The notes: generated from the sequence alone by a model not told the origin. A DNA stretch of 64,000 bases from an uncultured Lachnospiraceae bacterium (GCA_947631685.1 CANRMI010000001.1:62001-126000), one strand, 5' to 3'; positions 1-9,317 are shown, counted from the first letter of the stretch. Translations and numbers: made by a program.

Positions 1-235
1 CATAGGAATTGTCGCCTATGGAGGCCATGGCGTCATTTAAGCGCATGACAAAATTGTTGTTGGAGCGTTTAAAGGCATGGATGACTTCGTTGAATTTCCG
101 GCCGCATTCGGGATTGGAAAAGCCGGAAACATCAATGTCTGTAAACTGTCCGCCGATAAAAGCGTCCATGGACTGCAGCAAAAGCGCCAGATCAGAAGCC
201 GCGTTTGCGTTTTGCGTATTTTGCTTTTTTCGCAT
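1..235 (-). CDS. Probable methyl-accepting chemotaxis protein, N-terminal part only
   Basis: Partial gene. The ATG is at 235 with a GGAGG ribosome binding site 7 bases upstream, and the open frame of 78 codons runs off the left edge of the window. The visible residues form a soluble, mostly helical start without a membrane segment, ending in MASIGDNSY. That ending resembles the region just before the signalling domain in cytoplasmic chemotaxis receptors of Lachnospiraceae. The MCP hairpin itself lies outside the window, so the assignment rests on this short resemblance. The gene is divergent from the two-TM protein at 351. No sigma-D type promoter was recognised. Confidence 0.5.
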   Translation of the reverse strand, partial: MRKKQNTQNANAASDLALLLQSMDAFIGGQFTDIDVSGFSNPECGRKFNEVIHAFKRSNNNFVMRLNDAMASIGDNSY

Positions 236-350
236 GAGGTACCTCCGTATGGGAATCATGGTATAACGATGACGTGTTATATTCAGTGTAGCATAGAACC
301 ATAAAAAAGGAAACAATTTTCAGACAAAAAACTGTCAGCAGGAGGAATTT

Positions 351-845
351 ATGGCAGAAGACAATATGAATCTGTGGGATGGCTATGACGGGACAGCCCA
401 TGTGTATGATGAAAAAAAGGAAAAGCGCTACCAGAGCAGGATATGGCTGGTGGCGGGCGGCGTGCTTCTGTGCATTCTAATCAGCATGACGGTAAAATGT
501 GCCGGGGAAATCCGGCTGTTTGCCTGCGGCAGAAGGATAGAAGCGGAATACAGTGAGAGGGGCGGGCGCAGGCTGGCGGAATACCGGGACGAAAACGGAC
601 ATCTGCGGATTTTGGACATCAGCGGTTACCTGCCGGCCAGAAACGGCAATCACATTACGCTGTACTATATGGAAGAGGAAGCGGAAGCAGTCCCTTTTAT
701 TTCGCCGGTGGCCTGGGCTGTGTACTATCTGATCTTCGGCGGACTCTTTGCGCTGTGTATCTGGCGCGTCCGGCGGATATACAGGCCGCGGCGCGCGCGG
801 AAAAAATCAACGGAAGATCTACAGATTGATCCTGTACAGAAATGA
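351..845 (+). CDS. Two-TM membrane protein, DUF3592-like topology
   Basis: Unrecognised 164-residue protein. An acidic cytosolic start of about 30 residues is followed by a membrane segment (about 31-52), an outside segment of roughly 65 residues rich in charged groups, a second membrane segment (about 120-141) and a strongly basic tail. This topology, with a small exposed domain between two helices, resembles DUF3592 proteins of unknown function. The ATG at 351 has AGGAGG 6 bases upstream. The lipoprotein at 876 follows after 30 bases, so the two are probably co-transcribed and both act at the cell surface. No enzymatic motif is visible. Confidence 0.6.
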   Translation: MAEDNMNLWDGYDGTAHVYDEKKEKRYQSRIWLVAGGVLLCILISMTVKCAGEIRLFACGRRIEAEYSERGGRRLAEYRDENGHLRILDISGYLPARNGNHITLYYMEEEAEAVPFISPVAWAVYYLIFGGLFALCIWRVRRIYRPRRARKKSTEDLQIDPVQK

Positions 846-875
846 AAAACATCGATCAGGAGGAGAGGGTACGGT

Positions 876-2222
876 ATGCGTTCTTTTCATTCCCTGAAAA
901 AGAAAAAAGCATTGGCAGCAGCCGGATTGGTAATCGTCTGCGCGGGTATGGTACTTTTATCTGGATGTTTGTCGGGACAAAAGGGCAGAGCCGGAAAAGA
1001 TGCGGAAGAACCGTCTGTAGAACCGGGAATGAATTTGATACCGGAATCCGTGTCCGAATCACAGGAAGAGTCTATAGAGGGAACTGAATCCACGGCAGAA
1101 CCGGAACCGATCCTGACAGAGGAATATGAGCTGATCTATGAAGGAATCTCTCTCTTTGACGTTTTTGCCTATACCGCGTTTCAGATGGATACCCGGGCTG
1201 ACCTGTATATGAGACGGCTGCAGGCGGATGCGGGGGAGGCCGTTGAATTAAGTCTGTGGCGCGATCAGGAGGAAATCTGGTATACGACAGATGACTCTGC
1301 GGGGGATTATGACTTATTTTATCGGGAACCCTCAGAAAACCTTACTTTGGACCGGAAATTGTGCTATTATGTGGTCCCGCTTGACCAAACGGTCTATTTG
1401 ATGCGGTATTGTGTGGAAACTGCGCCGGATAAAGTGACCATGTCCTACAAGGTGTTTGGGATCGGCCCGATGGTCCCTTACTCTTCTCTGGGGAGTGAAG
1501 AACCCGTGGACGCAGGCTGTATAACCGTTTATCTGGTATCTGACGGCAGGGTTGACCGGGCGGTGTCCTTTCCGGTTGACGGGATGATAGATTTCGCTGA
1601 TACGGTCGGAACATACATGGAGAACGGGTACCTGGCGGCCTCCACCCTGCGCGGCGTATGGGAAACGGGCGGATGCGCGGATCGGGAGAATCCGGTTTTT
1701 TCCCATCTGTATGATATATTTCCCTGGATTCCGGAACTTGCCGCAGAGCGCGGAGTCAATACAGAGGACATGCATTCGATCACCCGGATACTCACGGCAG
1801 TTCAGGATACACTGCCCACAGACATTTCCGTCGTCATGCCTGATACGGCGGCTGACGGAACCGGTTTTATTACGGGGGATTACTACAGCGGCAGCGACGA
1901 AAGCTATCTGACGGTTGCTATGGGGGAGAACGGCTCTTATGGAGGACATCTCCTGATAGATAACGTGCTGAACATGGATTTTTCGGGAAGCTATGACAAT
2001 GGAATCCTGACTGCCGCACAGACGGACCATGAACCGGATGTCCCTCCCTGTGAGATAGAAATATTTTTTGAAGAGAGCAGAGCGACAGTGACGATCACTG
2101 CCGCCCCTGAGGGAGCCTTTATCGAAGCCGGGGAATCCTTTACCCTGGATCGAAAAGAACTTCCCCAAAGCATGAAAATCATGAGAAACGCAGAAACTGA
2201 TCAAACAGGGGAAACCGGATAA
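876..2222 (+). CDS. Putative lipoprotein of unknown function
   Basis: A 448-residue secreted protein. The N-terminus is basic (KKKK), followed by a hydrophobic stretch and the lipobox LLSGC, predicting lipidation at Cys31. Residues of about 35-85 are a low-complexity Glu/Ser/Pro linker typical of surface lipoproteins. The remaining globular part has no motif I recognise. The ATG at 876 has an AGGAG site about 8 bases upstream and the gene follows the two-TM protein by 30 bases. A 305-codon antisense frame (1332-2249) overlaps it and is considered a shadow. Possible roles such as substrate binding or envelope sensing are only guesses. Confidence 0.7.
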   Translation: MRSFHSLKKKKALAAAGLVIVCAGMVLLSGCLSGQKGRAGKDAEEPSVEPGMNLIPESVSESQEESIEGTESTAEPEPILTEEYELIYEGISLFDVFAYTAFQMDTRADLYMRRLQADAGEAVELSLWRDQEEIWYTTDDSAGDYDLFYREPSENLTLDRKLCYYVVPLDQTVYLMRYCVETAPDKVTMSYKVFGIGPMVPYSSLGSEEPVDAGCITVYLVSDGRVDRAVSFPVDGMIDFADTVGTYMENGYLAASTLRGVWETGGCADRENPVFSHLYDIFPWIPELAAERGVNTEDMHSITRILTAVQDTLPTDISVVMPDTAADGTGFITGDYYSGSDESYLTVAMGENGSYGGHLLIDNVLNMDFSGSYDNGILTAAQTDHEPDVPPCEIEIFFEESRATVTITAAPEGAFIEAGESFTLDRKELPQSMKIMRNAETDQTGETG

Positions 2223-2231
2223 AATAATGGC

Positions 2232-2260
2232 TTGTTTGCGGGGGGGCAATATGCTATAAT
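2232..2260 (+). promoter_or_regulatory. Sigma-A type promoter of the sensor-HD-GYP gene
   Basis: TTGTTT at 2232-2237, 17-base spacer, TATAAT at 2255-2260, with a TGC extension in front of the -10. The expected start near 2267 leaves a leader of about 47 bases before the ATG at 2314. Confidence 0.8.
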
Positions 2261-2313
2261 TATTTTGGAAAACTGGAATTTGTGCATAGATATGGACAAA
2301 ATGAGGTAAGGGT

Positions 2314-4395
2314 ATGATTCATGGAAAGAAAGTAGCGGCTTTCTGCGTGGCCGAAGTACAGAATGAGGACATACAGAGCATGATGTATCCTCTGTACAAT
2401 ATACTGGAGCAAAATGGCTGGAAAACTTTTATTTTTACCAGTTGTACCAGTATGTACTTTGACGTGCCCTTTGATAAGGGAGAGGCCGGCGTATTCAAGC
2501 TGGTGCCCTATGACCTGGTGGACGTGGTGGTTATTTACGCCAGAACTCTGCAGAAGAAGTCTATTATCGACGATATTCTGTTTCAGTGCCGGCACTATGA
2601 TACGCCGGCCATCGTGATAGACGATGATGACAGAAGGCTGGGCGCCATACACATCAATTTTGACGAAAGCGACGCTTTCAGGGATTTGATGAAGCATCTG
2701 CTGGAGCATCATCATATCAGGAAGCTGAATTGTATTTCCGGTATTCCCGGAAATGAGATCTCCGAGAAAAGAACCGCCATTTACAAGGAAGAACTGGAAG
2801 CCCACGGGATTCCCTTTGAAGAGAAACGCCTGGGATACGGTATGTTCTGGGGGAATCCTACCTACAAGATCATGCAGGAATTTCTAAAGGATCCCGACGA
2901 TCTGCCGGAGGCCATTGTCTGTCTGAACGATACCATGGCGATCATGGCCTGCGAGGTTTTGGAGGAGAGAGGAATCAAGGTGCCGGAGGATATGCTGGTC
3001 ACCGGTTTTGACGGCATTGTGCAGGAGAAGTACAATGTACCCAGGATCAGTACCTGCAGGCGGGATATGGATAAATTCGGCGAATTTGTCTATGACATTA
3101 TCGAGAAGCGGTGTGAAGGCGGGGAAACGGAAAAGCAGTACTACTTCCCCTATGTGTTCGATGCTTCCGAGTCCTGCGGCTGTAAGCGCATCTCCGTATT
3201 GGATGTGAATATCCGTATCAGTGAAATGTACAAACGCATGGACAGCTCCATCTCCTATGACCGTTCCATGACGGAAATGCTGGCAAGGGTGGTAAAGCTG
3301 GAAGACCACAAAGAAATATTACAGGGCATCAAGGAATATGTCCAGGAGGATATGTGGTTTTGCTTTAATACGGATTTTGCCAAACTGGAGCAGAAAGCGC
3401 AGGAAAGCGGTACGGAAGGCGGAAAGATACACTGTTATGATAAACAGCCCTTTACCAATACCGTGATCACGGACCGCTTTTTTGTGGGTATGGATAAGAT
3501 CAAAAAGAAACGCATCTGGGCCCAGGATCTGGTGCCGGATTGGGACGAGGTGGAACGGAGAAAGGAACCGGTCATCTTTTATGTCCTGCACAATCAGGAG
3601 GAGATCTGCGGGTACGTCGCCGCGTTTGTGAAAGCGGACAAATACCTCAGATTCGGAAATTCCATACAGAGGATACAAAAGCTCCTGCTGCATTTGGACA
3701 ACGCTGTGAGTATGTACACCTCTCAGACGGTTTTGCGGGTTACCAACCGTAAGCTGGTCAATATCCAGAGTGAGATCATAGCGAGATTCGCGGATCTGGT
3801 GGAGGCCAGAGACGATTCCACGGGCCAGCATGTTAAGCGGACGGGGGAATATTTCAGGATATTGGGCAGGCATCTGGCGAAAAATTCCCGTTACGCCAAA
3901 TCCCTGAGCGACAGAGAGCTGGAGCTGATGTGCAAGGCGGCGCCTCTGCATGACATTGGCAAGATCAAGATTTCGGATCTGATCTTAAACAAACCGGGAC
4001 GACTGACGCCGGAGGAATTTGAGATCATTAAAACTCATACGGTGGAGGGCAGCAAGATTATTTCCAGCACCATGGCGAATATTGAGGAAGAGGAATACCT
4101 GAAGGTGGCCGGAGAGATCGCCCTTTACCATCACGAGAAGTGGGACGGCAGCGGTTATCCCCATAAGCTGGCCGGAGAGGAGATCCCTCTGTGTGCCAGG
4201 ATCATGGCGGTGGTGGATGTATTCGATGCCCTGACCAGCAAGAGGGTTTACAAGGATGCTTATACCCTGGAGAAGGCCTATGATATTTTAAGAGAATCCA
4301 GCGGAACCCATTTTGATCCGGAGATCATCAAGGTGTTTATGGACAATCACAAAGAGATCGAACAGGTATTTTTTGAAAATTCAACGGTGGAATAA
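2314..4395 (+). CDS. LacI-like periplasmic-binding-fold sensor fused to HD-GYP phosphodiesterase
   Basis: A 693-residue soluble protein. Residues 5-290 follow the type I sugar-binding fold of LacI/GalR regulators (for example CLNDTMAIMA and VTGFDG), but there is no helix-turn-helix in front. A middle region (about 290-490) is unassigned and may be GAF-like. The C-terminus is a complete HD-GYP domain with H546-D547 in HDIGKI, HHEKWDG, and G614-Y615-P616. HD-GYP enzymes hydrolyse cyclic-di-GMP, so the likely job is to link an intracellular small ligand, perhaps a sugar, to second-messenger turnover. There is no signal peptide or membrane segment. It has its own promoter and a terminator downstream. 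The glycoside hydrolase operon follows. Confidence 0.9.
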   Translation: MIHGKKVAAFCVAEVQNEDIQSMMYPLYNILEQNGWKTFIFTSCTSMYFDVPFDKGEAGVFKLVPYDLVDVVVIYARTLQKKSIIDDILFQCRHYDTPAIVIDDDDRRLGAIHINFDESDAFRDLMKHLLEHHHIRKLNCISGIPGNEISEKRTAIYKEELEAHGIPFEEKRLGYGMFWGNPTYKIMQEFLKDPDDLPEAIVCLNDTMAIMACEVLEERGIKVPEDMLVTGFDGIVQEKYNVPRISTCRRDMDKFGEFVYDIIEKRCEGGETEKQYYFPYVFDASESCGCKRISVLDVNIRISEMYKRMDSSISYDRSMTEMLARVVKLEDHKEILQGIKEYVQEDMWFCFNTDFAKLEQKAQESGTEGGKIHCYDKQPFTNTVITDRFFVGMDKIKKKRIWAQDLVPDWDEVERRKEPVIFYVLHNQEEICGYVAAFVKADKYLRFGNSIQRIQKLLLHLDNAVSMYTSQTVLRVTNRKLVNIQSEIIARFADLVEARDDSTGQHVKRTGEYFRILGRHLAKNSRYAKSLSDRELELMCKAAPLHDIGKIKISDLILNKPGRLTPEEFEIIKTHTVEGSKIISSTMANIEEEEYLKVAGEIALYHHEKWDGSGYPHKLAGEEIPLCARIMAVVDVFDALTSKRVYKDAYTLEKAYDILRESSGTHFDPEIIKVFMDNHKEIEQVFFENSTVE

Positions 4396-4404
4396 ATGAT
4401 ACAA

Positions 4405-4440
4405 AAAGAGGGCGCGGTACTTGACGGGAGCGCCTTCTTT
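4405..4440 (+). terminator. Rho-independent terminator after the sensor-HD-GYP gene
   Basis: Eleven-base-pair stem (4405-4415 with 4430-4440, one G-U pair), GGCGC at the apex and a T-rich 3' arm. The loop contains the -35 box of the next promoter. Confidence 0.7.
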
Positions 4441-4449
4441 TCGTATGCT
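4421..4449 (+). promoter_or_regulatory. Promoter of the egsA-like/beta-mannosidase operon, overlapping a terminator
   Basis: TTGACG at 4421-4426, 17 bases, TATGCT at 4444-4449. The -35 box sits in the loop of the upstream terminator hairpin, so read-through transcription and initiation share the same bases. Confidence 0.6.
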
Positions 4450-4464
4450 GTTTCATAGGGACAA

Positions 4465-4487
4465 GTTTGAAAGTAAACTTTCGAAAC
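4465..4487. promoter_or_regulatory. Operator-like dyad in the leader of the egsA-like operon
   Basis: GAAAGT (4469-4474), AA, ACTTTC (4477-4482), flanked by GTTT and GAAAC. It lies about 10-32 bases after the predicted start and just before the ribosome binding site GGAGG, a typical repressor position. It lacks the central CG of LacI-family operators and does not match a CcpA site. Confidence 0.45.
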
Positions 4488-4504
4488 GAAAACGGAGGAT
4501 TGAT

Positions 4505-5587
4505 ATGCAGGCAGGAAACAGTATTGCCATTCCCGCTATTTTAAAGGTGGGGAGCGGCGTGTTGCAGGAGCTGGGCTCTTATTTAAAAGAAGCGGGTTTT
4601 AACCAGGTGGTGATCTATTTTGGCAACGGATTGATCGAGCTGTTCGGTATGGACGTTATGAAGTCTTTCCAAAAGGAGGGTGTTGAGGTTCTGGAATACA
4701 GGGAACTGGACACGGTGGCAATGGACGATATTGTCACGCTGGCCTTTTCCATGCCCGCTAAGACCAGGGCGGTAGTATCCATCGGGGGCGGCAAGGTGAT
4801 AGACGCGGGAAAATACGCGGCGTTTTTAAAAAACCTGCCCTTTATCAGCGTGCCTACTTCCAGTTCCAGCGACGGCTTTTCCAGCGCCAGCGCCTCTCTG
4901 ATCGTGGACGGCAAAAGAGCTTCCGTTCCGGCCAGACTGGCCTACGGTATCGTGGTGGACACGCAGGTCATCCGGACGGCACCGGTGAAATTTATCTATT
5001 CCGGTATCGGGGATATGCTTTCCAAGATCACGGCCATTTACGACTGGGTATTTGAAGCGGGAAAGGGGTATGGCGAATTGAACGACTTCGCGGTGATGAT
5101 CGCCAAAAAGGCCGTGAACAGCTTTGTCAGAACCCCTTACCAGAGCATCGGGGACGAGCTGTTTTTAAAGGAACTGCTAGACTCCCTGGCCATGAGCGGG
5201 ATCGCCAATGAGATCGCGGGCAGCAGCGCGCCCACCAGCGGCAGCGAGCATCTGATTTCCCATGCGCTGGATAAGATTTTGGAGGTGCCGGAATTACATG
5301 GGGTGCAGGTTGGAATCGCCACTTACATCATGGCCAGGGTCCAGGATCATCGCTATATCAGGGTAAACCAGGTTTTAAAGGATACCGGCTTCTGGGATTA
5401 CGCAGCCGGACTGCACATGAAAAAGAAGGATTTTATAAAGGCTATCGATATGGCGCCCTCCATAAAACCGCACAGGCATACCTATCTGCATGAAGAGCAG
5501 TACAGGGAAGCGGCGAAGAAGCTGGTGATGGAGGATGAGCTTTTAGACAGGGTACTGGACGGGCAGGAGGATGTATGCAGCGAATAG
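4505..5587 (+). CDS. egsA: sn-glycerol-1-phosphate dehydrogenase (EgsA/AraM type)
   Basis: A 360-residue iron-containing-alcohol-dehydrogenase-fold protein that would reduce dihydroxyacetone phosphate to sn-glycerol-1-phosphate with NAD(P)H. The nucleotide site GGGKVIDAGK, the substrate segment TSSSSDGFSSASASL and the metal region GSEHLISHALD match the EgsA/AraM family rather than glycerol dehydrogenase. The ATG at 4505 is chosen because GGAGG lies just before it; an in-frame start at 4421 would begin inside the terminator. The 3' end overlaps the beta-mannosidase start by 13 bases, so the two are translationally coupled. A role in glycerol-1-phosphate lipids or glycosides is inferred. Confidence 0.8.
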   Translation: MQAGNSIAIPAILKVGSGVLQELGSYLKEAGFNQVVIYFGNGLIELFGMDVMKSFQKEGVEVLEYRELDTVAMDDIVTLAFSMPAKTRAVVSIGGGKVIDAGKYAAFLKNLPFISVPTSSSSDGFSSASASLIVDGKRASVPARLAYGIVVDTQVIRTAPVKFIYSGIGDMLSKITAIYDWVFEAGKGYGELNDFAVMIAKKAVNSFVRTPYQSIGDELFLKELLDSLAMSGIANEIAGSSAPTSGSEHLISHALDKILEVPELHGVQVGIATYIMARVQDHRYIRVNQVLKDTGFWDYAAGLHMKKKDFIKAIDMAPSIKPHRHTYLHEEQYREAAKKLVMEDELLDRVLDGQEDVCSE

Positions 5588-8025
5588 ACTTAAACGGAGA
5601 GTGGCAGTTAAAGCTTCTGGGGGAAAGCGAATATCCCATTCCGCAGGACTATGTGCGGGCCCAGGTGCCGGGCAGTGTGTACGGCGCCTATCTCAAACTG
5701 GGCATGATACCGGATCCCTATTACCGGGACAATGAGCTTGCCGCCACCAGACTTCTGGAAAATGATTTTGAATACAGGAAAAGTTTTATCTTAGAGGCGG
5801 GGCAGTTAGCCTGCGACAAGCTGTTTTTAGTGTTTGAGGGGATAGATACCCTGGGGGATATTTACGTCAACGGCACGAAAGTGGATTCTGTCCGCAATAT
5901 GCATCTGCGCTATGAGTATGAGGTAAAGGCGCTGGTGCGCCCGGGCGAGAATGAACTGCGGGTAGTGCTCCATTCCCCCATACGCTATATCAAAGAGGAA
6001 AATGAAAAGGTATATACGGGAGGCAGCCATGACGCCATGGAGGGCTATCCCCATCTGCGGAAGGCGCACTGTATGTTTGGCTGGGACTGGGGCCCCAGAC
6101 TGCCGGATGCCGGGCTGTTTCGACCCGTTTATCTGAACGCGGTGAAAAAAGGCCGCATCCTGGATTTTTACATATGGCAGGAGCATAAAGCGGGAGAGGT
6201 AAAGCTGCGCTTTTCCCATAAAACGGAAGAACTGGCAGAGGGCTGCCGTCTGGATATTTGCGTGCGCACCCCTAAAGGGAAGATTCTAACGCCTGGGGAG
6301 GACGGGAGCGTTGTGGTCACAGATCCGGCTCTCTGGTGGCCCAACGGCTACGGAAGCCAGCCTCTTTATACGGTACGGGCCGTTTTGCGGGACGGGGAAG
6401 AAGAGGAACTGGATCTGTGGGAAAGGCGTATCGGGCTGCGCACCGTTACCGTAGATACGGACAGAAACGAGTGGGGCAGGTGTTTCGCGCACAGGATAAA
6501 CGGGCTGGATATTTTTGCCATGGGCGCGGATTATATCCCTGAGGACAATCTGTTAGGCAGGTGCAGCAGGGAGAGGACGGAAAGGCTTTTGACAGATGCT
6601 GCCGCCGCCCACCACAACTGTATCCGGGTGTGGGGCGGAGGACTGTATCCTGATGACTATTTTTATGATATATGCGACGAGCTGGGGCTATTGGTGTGGC
6701 AGGACTTTATGTTCGCCTGCTCCTCTTACGAACTGGACGATGCCTTTGAGGAAACGATAACGGAGGAGATCAGGCAGAATGTGAGGCGGATCCGCCACCA
6801 CGCTTCCCTGGGACTGTGGTGCGGCAACAATGAAATGGAGACGCAGACGCTGGACGGGTGCTGGAGGCCTTCCGCGAAACAAAAGGCGGATTATCTGAAG
6901 ATCTTTGAGTATATCATTCCAAAGATCGTAAAGCAGGAAGATCCCCAGACCTTTTACTGGCCATCTTCCCCTTCTTCGGGAGGGAACTTTGACAATCCCT
7001 GGGACGAGAACAGGGGAGATACCCACTACTGGGATGTGTGGCATGGGGAAAAGCCCTTTACGGACTACCGCAAATACCGCTTCCGTTACCTTTCCGAATT
7101 CGGCTTCCAGTCCTTTCCCTGTTTACAGACTGTGGAGAGCTTTACGGAGCCGGAGGACAGAAATATTTTTTCCAGAGTCATGGAGATGCATCAGCGCAAT
7201 AAGGCGGCAAACGGTAAGATACTGCAGTATATTTCCCAGACTTTTCTCTACCCGAAGGATTTTGCCAGTCTGCTCTACGCTTCCCAGCTTCTGCAGGCGG
7301 AGGCTATCCGCTACGGGGTGGAGCATTTCAGGCGGCACAGGGGCCGCTGCATGGGCACGATAGTCTGGCAGTTAAATGACATCTGGCCTGTGGCCTCCTG
7401 GGCGGGAATCGACTATTTCGGACGCTGGAAGGCGCTGCACTATGCGGAATGCAGGATGTTCGCGCCGGTTTTGATCTCCTGTGAGGAAAAGGGAGAGTTG
7501 AGCGAGAGGCCCTCCTGTATCATGGAAAGAAAAGCGCCCATAGAAATATCCGCCAGACTGCATGTGGCCAACGAGACCTGGGAAGAAGCGCGGGGTACGG
7601 TATACTGGGAACTGCGGGATGCCCAGGCTAAGGTGCTTATGGAGGGCAGCGAGGAAGTACGGGTACCGTCCTTTGACGGCGTATGGCTGAAAAAGCTGGA
7701 TTTTTCCGGCTATGATGAATTGGGCGTCTATATCAGCTACCGCTTTGCGAAAGGAGAGCAGGTTCTTTCTGAAGGCACCACCCTCTTTACCCCGCCCAAG
7801 CATTTTAAGTTTGAGGATCCGGAGCTGCGGCTGGAGCGGGAGGGAGACCTGTTTACGGTCAGCGCGTCGGCCTACGCTAAGAGCGTGGAGATCTATCCGC
7901 TGAACGGGGAAGCCCGGTTTTCGGACAATTATTTTGACTTAAACGGAGATGGCCGCAGTGTCAGGCTCCTTTCCGGCGACGCGTCGGAGTTTGGAGTCAG
8001 AAGCGTATATGAAATGGCGCACTGA
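5575..8025 (+). CDS. Beta-mannosidase, glycoside hydrolase family 2
   Basis: An 816-residue cytosolic enzyme predicted to release mannose from the non-reducing end of beta-mannosides. It has the GH2 order: a jelly-roll domain (about 1-180), an immunoglobulin-like domain (about 190-285), a TIM barrel (about 290-620) and C-terminal beta domains. The acid/base Glu420 lies in CGNNE and the nucleophile Glu508 in SEFGFQSFP. The barrel starts with the mannosidase-type segment WGGGLYPDDYFYD. There is no signal peptide, so its substrates are imported or intracellular. AGGAGG precedes the ATG at 5575, which lies inside the upstream dehydrogenase gene. No sugar transporter is nearby. Confidence 0.92.
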   Translation: MQRIDLNGEWQLKLLGESEYPIPQDYVRAQVPGSVYGAYLKLGMIPDPYYRDNELAATRLLENDFEYRKSFILEAGQLACDKLFLVFEGIDTLGDIYVNGTKVDSVRNMHLRYEYEVKALVRPGENELRVVLHSPIRYIKEENEKVYTGGSHDAMEGYPHLRKAHCMFGWDWGPRLPDAGLFRPVYLNAVKKGRILDFYIWQEHKAGEVKLRFSHKTEELAEGCRLDICVRTPKGKILTPGEDGSVVVTDPALWWPNGYGSQPLYTVRAVLRDGEEEELDLWERRIGLRTVTVDTDRNEWGRCFAHRINGLDIFAMGADYIPEDNLLGRCSRERTERLLTDAAAAHHNCIRVWGGGLYPDDYFYDICDELGLLVWQDFMFACSSYELDDAFEETITEEIRQNVRRIRHHASLGLWCGNNEMETQTLDGCWRPSAKQKADYLKIFEYIIPKIVKQEDPQTFYWPSSPSSGGNFDNPWDENRGDTHYWDVWHGEKPFTDYRKYRFRYLSEFGFQSFPCLQTVESFTEPEDRNIFSRVMEMHQRNKAANGKILQYISQTFLYPKDFASLLYASQLLQAEAIRYGVEHFRRHRGRCMGTIVWQLNDIWPVASWAGIDYFGRWKALHYAECRMFAPVLISCEEKGELSERPSCIMERKAPIEISARLHVANETWEEARGTVYWELRDAQAKVLMEGSEEVRVPSFDGVWLKKLDFSGYDELGVYISYRFAKGEQVLSEGTTLFTPPKHFKFEDPELRLEREGDLFTVSASAYAKSVEIYPLNGEARFSDNYFDLNGDGRSVRLLSGDASEFGVRSVYEMAH

Positions 8026-8040
8026 CTGCCAGGCTGTAAA

Positions 8041-8069
8041 TGGACAAATCCGTAGGAATCTGTTATAAT
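8041..8069 (+). promoter_or_regulatory. Promoter of the EAL-HDOD gene
   Basis: TGGACA (8041-8046), 17 bases, TATAAT (8064-8069). Transcription would begin near 8076, giving a very short leader that is essentially the GGAGG ribosome binding site. Confidence 0.7.
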
Positions 8070-8090
8070 GGACAAAAGGAGGGTGATATT

Positions 8091-9317
8091 ATGTTAGCGA
8101 CGTTAATCCCTTTATTTGATGAAAACATGGGAGTGAAAGCATATTCCCTGTTTACGCAGAAAAAGAATATGTATCTGGATCCCAGTATTTTAGGATCAGG
8201 CCAGTATGACGGAGCCGCCAACGTGGAGGGCTTGGAGATCATCCGAAGCATGGGTGTGGATACCATTGCCGAAGATCAGGCCATATTTGTTCCCGTAGGG
8301 AATATTTCCATGTTCTCCGATATTGACAGCCAGTGCGACGTACCTCACGACAGATTGGTGCTTCTGTTGGACAATTCCATTCTGCCCGAAGAGATCTATG
8401 TGAAGCGGCTGCAGGAATTAAAGGAAAGCGGCTATAAACTGGCCATGCGCAAACTGGAAGTGGCGAAATTTGAAGAGTACAGGGAAATACTGCGGTTAGT
8501 GGATTATATTTTCCTAAACCACAAAAAGATCGATATTACCAAGGCTCGCATCTATTTTCAGAAGGTATACCCTAATATCCAGCTGTGTGCCGGCAATATA
8601 GAGGACATGGAAAGCTTCAAAAAGCTGAAGGAAGAAGGGGGCTATCAGTTCTACGAGGGACCGTTTTTCCGTGTTCCCATCAACAGCGGAGAGCATGAAG
8701 TGGCACCTTTGAAGGTCAACTACATCCAGCTGCTGAATATGGTGAACAGTCCGGAATTTGAGCTGACGGAAGCCGCGGACGTGATCGGCAGGGATACCGC
8801 GCTGGTAATCTCCCTTTTAAAAATGGTCAACAGGGTGACGGTCAATTCCCAGATCACCTCCATTCGCCACGCGGCGGCCATGCTGGGAGAAAAGGAACTG
8901 CGCAAGTGGCTGAATACGGCGGTGGCAGGCCAGCTGTATACGGATAAGCCCAACGAGATCACCAGACTCTCTCTGCTGCGGGCAAAATTTGCCGAGAATC
9001 TGGCGCCGGCGTTTTCCATGGCGGCCCAGTCTTCGGAGTTGTTCTTGATGGGACTGTTTTCGGTGCTGGACGTGATCCTGGAGGTGCCTATGGCGGAGGC
9101 ATTGGAGCTTGTGAAAGTGTCGGCGCCTATCAGGGATGCCCTGTTGGAAAGAAAGGGCAGTTTTGCCAAGGTGCTGGATTTTGTGACCGAGTATGAGAGC
9201 GCCGAGTGGAAGGAAATATCCCGCCAGATGATCGTGGAAGATATTAGTATGCAGCAGGTATATGACGCCTATATAGGCGCCCTGAAGTGGTATAGGGATA
9301 TGGTATTCGAAAGTTAG
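8091..9317 (+). CDS. Degenerate EAL domain plus HDOD domain signalling protein
   Basis: A 408-residue protein of the YuxH-like EAL-HDOD class. The N-terminal half (to about 205) keeps the beginning of an EAL fold ([16 protein letters not shown]), but the catalytic Glu-x-Leu motif and the other metal ligands are not recognisable, so it probably binds rather than cleaves cyclic-di-GMP. The C-terminal half (about 210-400) is an HDOD domain ([28 protein letters not shown]), a fold found in signalling proteins without enzymatic residues. The ATG at 8091 follows AAAGGAGG. An in-frame start at 8040 would precede the predicted promoter, so it is rejected. It is a single-gene unit ahead of lepA. Confidence 0.85.
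   Translation: MLATLIPLFDENMGVKAYSLFTQKKNMYLDPSILGSGQYDGAANVEGLEIIRSMGVDTIAEDQAIFVPVGNISMFSDIDSQCDVPHDRLVLLLDNSILPEEIYVKRLQELKESGYKLAMRKLEVAKFEEYREILRLVDYIFLNHKKIDITKARIYFQKVYPNIQLCAGNIEDMESFKKLKEEGGYQFYEGPFFRVPINSGEHEVAPLKVNYIQLLNMVNSPEFELTEAADVIGRDTALVISLLKMVNRVTVNSQITSIRHAAAMLGEKELRKWLNTAVAGQLYTDKPNEITRLSLLRAKFAENLAPAFSMAAQSSELFLMGLFSVLDVILEVPMAEALELVKVSAPIRDALLERKGSFAKVLDFVTEYESAEWKEISRQMIVEDISMQQVYDAYIGALKWYRDMVFES

Noticed and set aside
1332..2249. 305-codon open frame on the minus strand opposite the lipoprotein gene
   Set aside because: The + strand gene has a clear lipobox, ribosome binding site and lipoprotein composition. The antisense translation is rich in His, Arg and Ile without domains, typical of a shadow frame.
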